Source: Sphaerosporella brunnea
Taxonomy: Eukaryota; Ascomycota; Pezizomycetes; Pezizales; Pyronemataceae
Assembly (NCBI GenBank): GCA_008704415.1
Contig: VXIS01000086.1
Span: 84,292 to 148,291 of the forward strand
Direction: 5' to 3'
DNA length: 64,000 nucleotides
A program made the position numbers and the translations under genes. Below the pieces are notes generated by a model, which had not been told where the DNA came from, made no database searches, and saw only the letters and a list, made by a program, of their open reading frames with translations. Shown here one piece after another: positions 12,436 to 21,829 of this stretch (the first letter of the stretch is position 1; the number at the start of each line of letters is the position of its first letter).

Positions 12436-14211
12436 ATGTCGTCCCCATCACGCTTTTCGAAGGCCAAAACGCACCTCAATGAAATCTTTACAACCGGTCA
12501 TGGATACTACATCGATGAACATGGACAGACGGTGCACGGAAAACTCCCGCGAGTCAAGGTGGAGAATCCGATCAGGACTATTATGCGGCCGACTTTCATG
12601 AGTGAGCTCTTTCTCTATCCATGCTGGAATGAGGACCGTGGAACTAATGACCAAAAGACTATGTGTACTTCTTTGTAGGCTGGATGGCTTGGACCATGGA
12701 TGGTTACGATTTTCATTCCGTATCCCTTTCGGTCTCACGGTTGGCGGTTTACTACGGTCAAGGCAAGTTAACCGCTATCATCGCTACTCCTTTTACAGCT
12801 AATCGGCGAGGGCAGAGCGCGAACACATCTCACTTTCCATTACCTTGACCCTCCTCTTCCGATCCGTCGGCGCGATCATCTTTGGGCTCGCCGGAGATCT
12901 ATATGGGCGGAAATGGCCAATGGTCATCAACCTCATGGTGATTGCCGTGTTGCAACTTGCCACGGCGTTCTGCGAGACTTTCCAGAGCTTTTTGGGAGTC
13001 CGTGCGTTATTTGGAATCGGTATGGGTGGCATATGGGGATTGAGCGCGTCTATGGCCCTCGAAAGTATGAGCTTCTCCTTCCTCCAGCCCCCTACTGTAG
13101 CTTCATGCTGAGATGGGGTTCCAGACATGCCAATGGAAGCCCGCGGTCTGTTCTCGGGCATCTTGCAGCAGGGTTATGCACTCGGATATCTCATCGCCGC
13201 CGGAATCAACATGGGCGTAGTCCCAAACTCGAAGCATAGCTTCAAGATGCTGTACTATATCGGAGCGGGCCTTACCTTCGCTGTTGCATTGGCTAGGTGC
13301 TGTTTTCCTGAGTCAAAGCAGTTCATCGAGGCCAAAAGGAACGGCGGGGATGAGATCTCTGGAAAGATGAAGGTTAGACTCTTCATGAACGATGCTAGGA
13401 AGATCCTACGAGAGTACTGGAAACGGTGCATTTACGCTGTGATCTTGATGGCCTTGTTTAACTACGTATGTCTATCACTACTATTTCTCTGAGTGGATTG
13501 GAGCTGACCAGTGATGCAGATGAGCCATACCAGCCAGGACATGTACCCGACATACATGCAGCAAACGAAAGGATTCTCGGCAATGGCATCCTCCAAAGCC
13601 ACAATGATTGCTAAAACGGGCGCTGTGGTCGGCGGAACTGTATTCCCCCTCCCCCTCTTTCGCACTCTCTAGTCTCTAACTGACACACACAGTTCTGCGG
13701 GTATTATTCCCAATTCTTCGGCCGTCGCGCGACCATCATGATCGCGTGCGCTTTGGGGGCAGCACTGATCCCACTTTGGGTCCTCCCGAATACCTTCGCC
13801 TCGCTCGTCACCGGCGCGTTCCTGCTGCAGTTCATGGTGCAAGGTGCATGGGGTGTGGTACCGATCCACCTCAACGAGCTCTCGCCGCCGCAATTCCGCT
13901 CCTCCTTCCCGGGTATCTGCTACCAGCTCGGAAACATGATTTCGGCGCCGGCCGCACAGATATCAGCAACCATCTCCGAAAGCTTGGAGATCCACGTGCG
14001 GGGCGAGGTTAGACCTGATTATGCTATCACACAGGCTATCATGATGAGTGTTATCTTTTCGTTGCTGTTGGTCTGGACGGCTTGCGGGCAGGAGCAGCGT
14101 GGAAGCCATTTTGAACTCGCGAAGACTGCGGGAGAGGCGGAAGGCAAGGAGCGGGAGCTGGAGGATGGTGATAAACATGGTGTCGAGGCGGTTGAAATGG
14201 CGCAGCGGTAG
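12436..14211 (+). CDS. JEN-type monocarboxylate/proton symporter (MFS)
   Basis: Six exons inferred: 12436-12601, 12658-12762, 12816-13064, 13125-13465, 13520-13639, 13693-14211, giving 499 aa. The start is the ATG at 12436 because the product then begins MSSPSRFSKAKTHL, like the cytosolic head of JEN carriers. FFVGWMAWTMDGYDF opens the first transmembrane segment. An MFS signature loop (GDLYGRKWPM) and GIGMGGIWGLSASMALE follow, then a central loop, then a second half with YYSQFFGRRATIM and QFMVQGAWGVVPIHLNELSP. Family knowledge: plasma-membrane import of lactate, pyruvate or similar short carboxylates with protons, usually glucose-repressed. The substrate here is inferred. Intron 2 uses a GC donor (GCAAGT). 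The acidic, lysine-rich tail after the last TM is typical. Introns carry CTAAT-like branch sites. Confidence 0.85.
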
Positions 14212-15816
14212 AGTTGATAGTGGTCTTATCTGAACGGTGCCCACTCCGTTCGTGGAAGCTTATTGAGAACTCTATGGTGTCGAACCAACGCTGTGCCTAT
14301 CAAACTCATCTACAAATCTTGAAGCCCACGAAGTTCAAAACCATAGACTCGAGGAACACGCTTGGCCAGTGACTTTGAAAGGCTCCCGGTAGGTACCGTA
14401 TCGTCTCTTAAGCAACGCGGGCCGAAGGGGGGTGTTGCCAAGCTATCAAAAAGTTAATTTCTAAAGACTCGCGCGCGGGCGATGCTGTATCTAAATTTTA
14501 TTTACAGCAGCAGAACCATTGCAGTGCCGGCGTTGTTGGTCGTCCATCGCCCATAGTAAACTCCCTCGGGGTATTCAAATAGCTCAGGATCTCGATCTTC
14601 TCTCTATTGGTAGGCCGGCACCGGGTGTTTTTCACAGGGGCATCGCGCCGCATCTTCCGGTGTTTGTCCGCTACCGGCACCCTTTTTGGACCGTACCGGG
14701 GAGCCTGCTCAGGATGCCGCTCACCAGCCGCGCCCCGCCTTTTGATCATCATTAAAGTTGTGTACAAACCCAAATTGTGACCGCGACGTCCAATCCCACC
14801 AATAGAAAACCCTCGACACCCGCAACCTTACCACCCCCACCCCTCCGGCCCGCGTTGCTTAAGACCCAGACGATACGGTATTGCTCTACACCAAAAAAGC
14901 CTTCGCTGGGCCCGGGCCTTCCAAAACTCAAAGTTGTATCAGCGAGTGTCACCAATTGATTGGATAGTGCTTTTGGGTAGACTCCAGGCCACGCCTCCCG
15001 TCGCCCAAACGACTACTTCTACTCTTGGGGGAAGTAGTGGATCCCAATCCGCAGGTCAATAAGATATCTGGGATTTGGCCGCAGGCCTGTGAAGACTGTG
15101 AAGAGCAATGCTAGTGTTGAGCTGGGGACTGATATCGTCGCTCAAACGCCCCAATCATCCTGGTCCGCCCGTTGAATAATTCCGCGGAATTTAGACGCCT
15201 GTGTTTTGCTTTCTCTCGTGTAATTAATTAGCCTCTAAAGTAGAATTGTCGCTCGGAAGACCATTTCAGTCCTGCCATTTGTAAATCTGGCCGCTGCGCA
15301 ACCGTGATCAAAGAACAATTGCTTGAAATGAGAACACTGTGAACCTCCGGTTGGGGTATTGCCGCACCGGGAACCTATTTCTTACACTCGCATCTTCCAT
15401 GAAATTCTATTAGACCTGTCGCTAGGTTCGTCGGTAAAATGTAGGATGTTGAATCTAAGTTTTTGACGTCGCGCCCTCCAAACGCGCCCTAAGCTTAGAA
15501 AGACGCTTTACTCTACCACCGCCATTCAACTATCTCCACCATACCAAACCCCTTACCTGAATCCTCCTTGCTGCCTTGCTCTTTTTCAGCACATTTTATC
15601 TCCCAGTGAGGACCCAGTCATGGGCTTGAAATGCCGTCCGACCTCGTTTGGTAGCTCCGACCACAACTCCGCTTGCGAAAGAGCTCATGTGCTGAATCGT
15701 TAGTATATGACACCGGTAGCCCAGGCCGAGGGTTACTCGTGTCTGTGGATTTGCTAGGGACGTTCTTGAAACTTTTCGGCGGGGTCCCACCGCTAGCGAG
15801 TCGCTACTCGGACCAA
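14212..15816. other. intergenic and possible 5' end of the Fic-like gene
   Basis: No recognisable gene. The frame of the downstream Fic-like protein stays open upstream to about 15673 without an ATG. An alternative first exon could start at the ATG at 15620 and splice from about 15650 to 15724 in matching phase. That is unproven. Confidence 0.35.
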
Positions 15817-16545
15817 ATGACCCGGCTGTCTCTACCATATCCCCACAGCACACCGGAGGACATCGACGCAATTCAGCGGCTGTCTGCGCTCAACCACTGG
15901 TTGCTCGATGGGTATATCTACGGGGCTGAACCGTGTAACGCAAAATGTCGATTTGCACTCTCACCCCAACAAATCCAGATGAAAGCGGCTTCTACCATGT
16001 GGTGCGATGTGGCTGCCGTTGTTGCCGAGACTGCCTTCAGAATCCGAGCATCGCAGGAATTCCTCGACGGCAACCACCGTACGTCGGTATTGTTCATCTT
16101 CGAAACTTGTACTGCCTTCGGTAGACACCTAAAAACAGATCCGATGGTTCTCTACAGCATCATTTCGTGTCGCGATTATGCAACCCCGCCGCAGCAAGCG
16201 ATCGAGCTTCTAGCCCGGGAGGTCTCATGTGCACAGAAGCACAAGTTAGCTGATGACGAGATCGAGAAGCAAGCGTTATTGGTGAAACAACTGCCAATCA
16301 GAGTTTCGGGTTACTTTCAACTACTACAAGAGTTAAGGCGGCTAAAAGCAGAAGCAGCAGTCGCTCGCTTGAGAGACTTCAAGCACCTGGATGCCAGGGA
16401 GTACACAAGTTTTAGCCGTTGTTTCAAGAGAGAGATCGGTAAAGTCTTCAAGGTTGTTGACCATGGGTGCCAACGCTCCCTCAAGAGGGAGTTCATGGAT
16501 GCTTGTTTCGACATGGGAATAAAATTCCTTCCCAGCGAAGACTAG
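15817..16545 (+). CDS. Fic/Doc-like domain protein, catalytic His replaced by Gln
   Basis: An uninterrupted 242-aa frame from the first in-frame ATG. Residues 80-88 read QEFLDGNHR, which aligns with the Fic motif HxFx(D/E)GNxxR. The phosphate-binding DGN and the Arg are kept, but the catalytic His is Gln. The helices before it (VAAVVAETAFRIRAS) and after it (TSVLFIFETCTAFG) fit the Fic core. Active Fic enzymes transfer AMP or other phosphate-containing groups to target hydroxyls. Loss of the His would predict an inactive or altered enzyme. The C-terminal half is charged and probably helical, with no known domain. The true start may be further upstream through a short first exon. No partner gene is evident nearby. 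Confidence 0.6.
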   Translation: MTRLSLPYPHSTPEDIDAIQRLSALNHWLLDGYIYGAEPCNAKCRFALSPQQIQMKAASTMWCDVAAVVAETAFRIRASQEFLDGNHRTSVLFIFETCTAFGRHLKTDPMVLYSIISCRDYATPPQQAIELLAREVSCAQKHKLADDEIEKQALLVKQLPIRVSGYFQLLQELRRLKAEAAVARLRDFKHLDAREYTSFSRCFKREIGKVFKVVDHGCQRSLKREFMDACFDMGIKFLPSED

Positions 16546-16957
16546 GCTCCTTGGGAGTGGCCGGGCTTTGTGGGTTTGCGCATTCGGAGGGTGGCGTTCG
16601 TTTTACTTTCAGTTCTGCTTTTATAGTGTTGCTGGGTCTGTTGTTTACCTGTGTTCTCTGGTACGGGTTTGACCGTGCATTAAACGAGTCTTGTATTGGG
16701 AGTCGAGCCTTTTCTATTTCTAGTCGGTGGTAATATTCTGAGCGAATTGTGGACACTTTTATTAAGAACATCATGGGAGGCCCCTTTTGATAGATTATCA
16801 CGAGTGCATATCGATGACCGCGTGAGCTTTCATGACGCGCTTGCTTACTTACTAAAGTCTCGAGTACAGCACATTACATCATTGGCGTCATTGTGCATCG
16901 TCATTAGTTACCCGCGCACGACATCCAATTTCGACAACTTCACCACTCCGCAACGCC
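16546..16957. other. intergenic spacer
   Basis: Holds the 3' region of the Fic-like gene and the promoter of the next gene. I see no separate feature. Confidence 0.5.
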
Positions 16958-17687
16958 ATGTTCGCACTGCGCACACTGGCAATTCCCCGCGGCGGGGTCC
17001 TACGGATCCTTCCCCTCCGCGGCGTCTCGACTCTCGCCGACAACGCGGACATCGTGAGTTGCATGCTCCCCCGAATCTCGCAGCTTCACCTACACTCACA
17101 CGCGGCGCCGGCAGTATGTGCACGCGCTCGACTCGGGGAAAAAAAAGCACCTGCTCACACTTCACTCGACATCTGCGCCCAACCCGCGGCTGGCGCTCGG
17201 CACGACAACGTCTCTCCCGCCGACACCTAGCACCTTCGTCGAGAACCCCGCGTTCCTTCCGCTGCTGCAACGAGTGCTGCGCGAACACGCGTCCAAGGAC
17301 CCGCAGGTGCAAGCGGACGCGTTGGGCCTCGCGAACGCTACCGCCGCGCCGCTTTTCACGGACCGCGCGCGTAGGCGGCAAGGCGGGAGCGGGGGTGCGA
17401 ATTACCAGGGCGGCGCGGGAGGCGGCGGCGTCGGCGGCTGGGTCCACGTGTATGACCAGCGCGGAGTGCCGGCGTTTGGACGGATTGCGGATACGGAGGA
17501 TATCTTTGGGAGCTTGCTGGTTGACGCTCACGGGCAGATCGTGGATAAGGAGGTGGGCGGGGTCTGGGAGGAGAGCCGCATGTATCGGTTGGTCTCTGGC
17601 AGGGGCGTGATGAGGTTGACGCCGTATTTGAGGGATAGGGTCAGGGAGGCGTTGGAGGCGGAGGAGAAACGGGGAAGCGAGGCTTAG
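16958..17687 (+). CDS. conserved-looking fungal protein, probably mitochondrial
   Basis: Two exons, 16958-17053 and 17115-17687, joined in phase 0 across a 61-base GT-AG intron (GTGAGT...GGCAG), giving 222 aa. The N-terminus (MFALRTLAIPRGGVLRILPL) is rich in Arg and hydrophobic residues with no acids, as in mitochondrial targeting sequences. The body has HLLTLHST and LPPTPSTFVENPAFLPLL, a Gly-rich linker around residues 130-150, and a C-terminal module with GRIADTEDIFGSLLVD and MYRLVSGRG. I do not recognise a named family. The GC-rich codon use and good phase agreement support it being real. Confidence 0.7.
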
Positions 17688-18402
17688 AAATACCATGGTT
17701 GTATAACTGGCCGTAAAGTAGGTTGAGCGAGATTGGGTAGTTCAAGAGGACCAGGAGCCTTCTCAAACGGCAGGTCGGTTCTTCTGGCTCATTGTGATCC
17801 TGCTCCCGGTTTCCTCTCGGCTGACTTTTGCTTGGTCATTTTGTTGGTACGGCAGCTAAAAGTTCCCACATACAATGTATCCACCTCACAATCCCGATTA
17901 TTTGCAAGACACCAGTAATTTAGTACACTCCAAACTCATCGAGTGAGTTGGCGTGACGGTTGTGTCCGTGCTGATAGAACCATTGATGAAGCACCCAACA
18001 GGTCTAGTTAGGCTGTATGCGGACAATAACCTGATTACACTGACCATGCGATATCTTCAGATTGGTGATATACCATCATGGTGTATCCGACGGGCAATTT
18101 TTATGGTGTCCTCCAGCTTAAAAGGCTGGATTGATAACTAGAAAGGACTTTCCCAAGATTAGACTACTGCCCCTTTGCTCTCATAAAACGACCGCTTCTT
18201 GCTCCTGGCTGCCACATACTAAGTTGTATCTACACTACAATCTCCGAACCAACAATAGTATGTAGCCAGACATGTTGAACCACACCACCGGCCAGCTCGA
18301 CCAACATGCTCAAGTAGAAGCCTCCAAGTACCGCAGTGTTTAAACGACCTGCCAAACCAACTATCTCAGCGTAAGCAAAGTGGAAACACACCCCCCCAAA
18401 AC
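17688..18402. other. intergenic spacer
   Basis: No gene recognised. A 62-codon frame near 17953-18141 shows no family resemblance. Confidence 0.45.
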
Positions 18403-19803
18403 ATGGCCACCGTGCTGCGATACTTCCGCGGCCCCCCACGGGGTCTGCAGAACCCAACGGTTACCTATTGCTACCTCAATGTCATCATCCAAATCCTCTA
18501 CCACCTGCCCTGTACGCGGTACATGATCCTCACGCACGCAAATGCCGGCCAAATCGGGGGCAACAACAACCAGAATTCACAACAGGGTGCGTCCGTCCCC
18601 ATCCGGTAAAAAAAAAGCCGATAAAACCTCCCTCTAACCCCCCGCGAAAACGCAGTGATAAACATCCTGCACACGGTCATCCGCCAGCTGAGCCGGGGGC
18701 CCGGGCAATCGGCAACCGGTATCCAAAACACTCGGCTGCCACACATCCTCTTCCCGAGCGACCCGGCACGGCAGCAAGCGTCCGACGAAGCGCTCGAAAG
18801 GCTCTTCAACTACCTCGAAGGGGGGAACATCCCTATCTCAAACCTCTTTGCGTTGGACCATGCTACCGTCTACCCCCATATAGGCAACACGGGCGCATCC
18901 GTTTTGTGGCCGATGGCTAGCGCCACCCCGAACATCGCCTCCATCTTCACCCAGGGGAAACGGTTTCCCGGCAACACGCCAGATTGTTTTGTGGTGAAAG
19001 TCGAGCACGATTACACGAGGCCGTTGGTGGCGGTGCATCTGCCGAACGAGCTGGACGTAACGCCGTATCTAGTGCAGGGCGGCACGGATCCGGGGCGGTA
19101 CGATCTGCTGTGCATAATAATGCGTAGCGGCGCGATTATGAGCGGCAACGGACATTATTGGGTGTATGTATTCAAGAACGGGAGGTGGTATGTATGCGAA
19201 GATGAGATTTGCCGAGAGGTGAACACAGCGCTTCGAACAGCGATTGACAATGACTTGCGGGATCGGTATGCGGTGGTGGTGATGGTTGGTAAGTACCCCC
19301 TCACCCCCCTCACCCCCCTCCCCCCTCCCCTCTCCGAGCTCACATGGAAGATAGTGTATAAACGCCGCAACGGTGCCCAGGTTATGGCCGAAGCAGAACC
19401 AGAACCAGAACCAGAATCAAAACCAGCAGATAAGAAAAAAGCTGCCCCCTCTCCCATTTGGGTATACAAAGAACCCGTCAAACACCCACCCATACCCACT
19501 CCACCGCCACCCGACCTCTTCTGGTGCCCAGGGCCGCCACCAGTAACGACTCCGCCGCAGCCCATCTACAAACCAGCGCCGAGATGTCCATGCGCCATCT
19601 GCAGACCGGCACCGCCCGCACCTCCCATACCTCCCGTCCGCAATCCCCCGCCCCAGCCTCCTCACTCTCCGTGGCCACAATCCCCTTTTGTGCCACCGCC
19701 AAACTTCAAGTTCGCGATCGATCCCCCTGCGCCGAATATCTTTGACCGCTGGAGACGGAGGCAAGGGTTGCCAAAGCGGTATCCGTATTTTACTGATGAA
19801 TGA
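18403..19803 (+). CDS. divergent USP-type ubiquitin hydrolase-like protein with Pro-rich tail
   Basis: Exon 1 is 18403-18586, intron 18587-18655 (GTGCGT...CGCAG), exon 2 from 18656, phase 1. GLQNPTVTYCYLNVIIQ (residues 14-30) corresponds to the USP Cys box, with Cys23 as likely nucleophile but one extra residue and no GNT. YDLLCIIMRSG...GNGHYWVYVFKNGRWYVCED (about residues 210-244) matches the His box, with His228 and Asp244 as candidate catalytic residues. USPs remove ubiquitin from substrates; the substrate here is unknown. Read through, the protein is 443 aa with an EPEPEPE patch and a long Pro-rich tail containing CPCAIC. A perfect donor (GTAAGT) at 19289 with an acceptor at 19350 would instead end the protein at about 275 aa. 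The core is compact for a USP, so activity is uncertain. Confidence 0.65.
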
Positions 19804-20164
19804 GCGGTGTGGCCTGTGGCTGTGGCGCCCCTGGTGGGCTCCACCCCTCAGACCCGCCAAAAAAAAAAAAAAAAGAAAAGCCTACCACAAAATCCCCACC
19901 GATGTCGTCCCAGCCGTGTGCTCATCTGACGATCCGTGACACAGTAAAATTACCTGCTCCACTTTTTCAACGAAGGAAGCAGAGCCGGTCAAGCCCTAGG
20001 ACTCTCAGAGAGCTTCATACATACTCAGTAGCTTGGGTACCTCTTGTAATTTGTCCAAAAATCAGTGGCAGAGTAGCTTTTGATATCCTCCTATGTTTTC
20101 TCAGTTGCATGAAGAGCTTCAACACGCGTGAATGAGTGATTGGAGAACTGCCTACCCCAGTTGT
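19804..20164. other. intergenic spacer with A-run
   Basis: 3' flank of the USP-like gene with an A-rich run near 19859-19880. No gene recognised. Confidence 0.45.
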
Positions 20165-21068
20165 TATGCGCAGGTCAAAGCTTCCAGCAGCCGGCGTTTC
20201 ATAGCCGCACGATTAGAAGCCAAAGTACCTACAAAAGTGCAGGCCCCGCTCCCGAGAATAGCCAGAGCTGAGGCTATGCTCCGTGGCGAGGGCTGGACCA
20301 CTGAATAGCACTGGGTTCCAGGACATGAAGATATCCCAGGCAACGAAATGGCCGACATCCTGGCCAAGGGACGGCGACCGCGCCCTACCATGCCGCGATG
20401 CACGAGTGATAACCCTCGCCCACGTGTCCAGGCGCACCATGTCTAACGAAAAAGAGGCCTGGCTGATCGAACACTGCGAGCCCAAGAGCTACTTCCGCCA
20501 TCGAAGGAGGCCTGATCCCACGGCCTACAAGACCAAAAGGAGCCTCGCAGCACGCTTCTTCCAGCTCAGGCTGGGGAAAGCCCCAACGGCTCCGTGCTTA
20601 CACGACGCGATGATGACGACTGCTGGCTCTGCGCGAAGAAGCCGGTTCAGACGAGAGAACAGCTGTTCAAGTTCTGTACGCGTTGGCGGAAGGGGCTAGC
20701 AGTGTTGTGGAAGGAAGTGGCGGTGGCCACCGAAGGGAGGCACAAGAGAAGGAGGATGAATACCTCCATTAAGGTCCTGTTATCCGACCAACGTTGTACG
20801 AAAGCGGTGATGGCTTTCCTAAGCAACACACAAGTTAGGATGTGGCCTGCAAAGGCCTAAATTTGTTTTTTGATTTTATATTTTCCCTCCTTTTTGTTCA
20901 TTCACACTTTTCTTTGATGCGCCCACCTACTTGGTACGAATTTCTTTGATTAATTTTCCTTTGGAGGCGCAGGCCCCAGTAGGAATTTTGAGCCTAGGGG
21001 TAGCATCTGTATATGTCATAGCCGCAAGCGCGGCTGAATACAATATGATAAAACAAACAAACAAACCT
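20165..21068 (+). pseudogene. decayed LINE retrotransposon 3' end with (AAAC)n tail
   Basis: Translation in broken frames gives a LINE RNase H end (HWVPGHEDIPGNEMADILAKG-like, near 20308-20370, with a stop just before it) and the Cys-rich C-terminus (DDCWLCAKKPVQTREQLFKF, near 20610-20675), then CTKAVMAFLS. The 3' UTR includes GCCGCAAGC...GGCTGAATACAATATGAT and ends in AAACA repeats at about 21050-21068. The same UTR and tail occur at 31946, so these are members of one family. It is 5'-truncated and frameshifted. Confidence 0.75.
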
Positions 21069-21829
21069 AGAAAAGGGTATTATCATCATCGACACAACTA
21101 TGGGTGCGTTAGTGCCAGTGCTAGAGAAAGCCAACCCTGTTTGGTAGGCACAGTTTCAAAACCGAATTATCAGGAAATTCGTGGTGTGACTAAAATTCTG
21201 CGAAACCGGTTTTGGCCCCACCACAACAATAGAACCCTAACCACCCGCTTCCTACCACGACGACACCAGCTGCCACGCTGTTCCTCCGTTGCGGCGACCG
21301 TGGTGACGAACACAACCAGGAAAAATTATTCTGACCACGGAGGTGCTGCTCACCATTGCGGAGGCTCTAGAGCACAGTATTATCAGTTGTATTACGAAAA
21401 AGAACCCTGCCAAACATTCGAATATACACTATACAAAGCTGTGGACTATTCGTGCCACGCACGAGAACGTCCTCGCCAACCGTGGGAGCTGGACCCACCA
21501 AACTTGCCGAATATGTCAAGGAATGGCTTAGCAAACTCCCATAATTACCATATCCGGTAACACGAGAGTGCGAGTCCATGAAGCAGCCTCATGGACGACG
21601 CTGACTAACACCGCCACTTGCCAGTGCTCCTAGCCACGAGGTACTGGCATTTTCCCACCGAACAGGTTTTTGGGGGTATCAGGAGGCCACTGGTTCACAT
21701 TTACGAAAAGCGAACTACAGTTCCGCCGCCGAACGCGAATTATATCTTTCAAAAAAACCAAAGAAAGAAAAAAACCCCCCCACAACGATGCAGACAGACA
21801 GTGTAACGCATGATATAAAGCCCCCAAAT
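21069..21829. other. intergenic, unrecognised repeat-like sequence
   Basis: Several short frames (for example around 21343-21531) but no supported gene. It ends in a C/A-rich stretch just beyond the 3' end of the minus-strand glycosyltransferase. Confidence 0.4.

Noticed and set aside
15620..15723. Additional first exon of the Fic-like gene (ATG 15620, donor near 15651)
   Set aside because: Phase fits, but the donor (GTAGCT) is weak and nothing else supports it, so it is mentioned only as an alternative.
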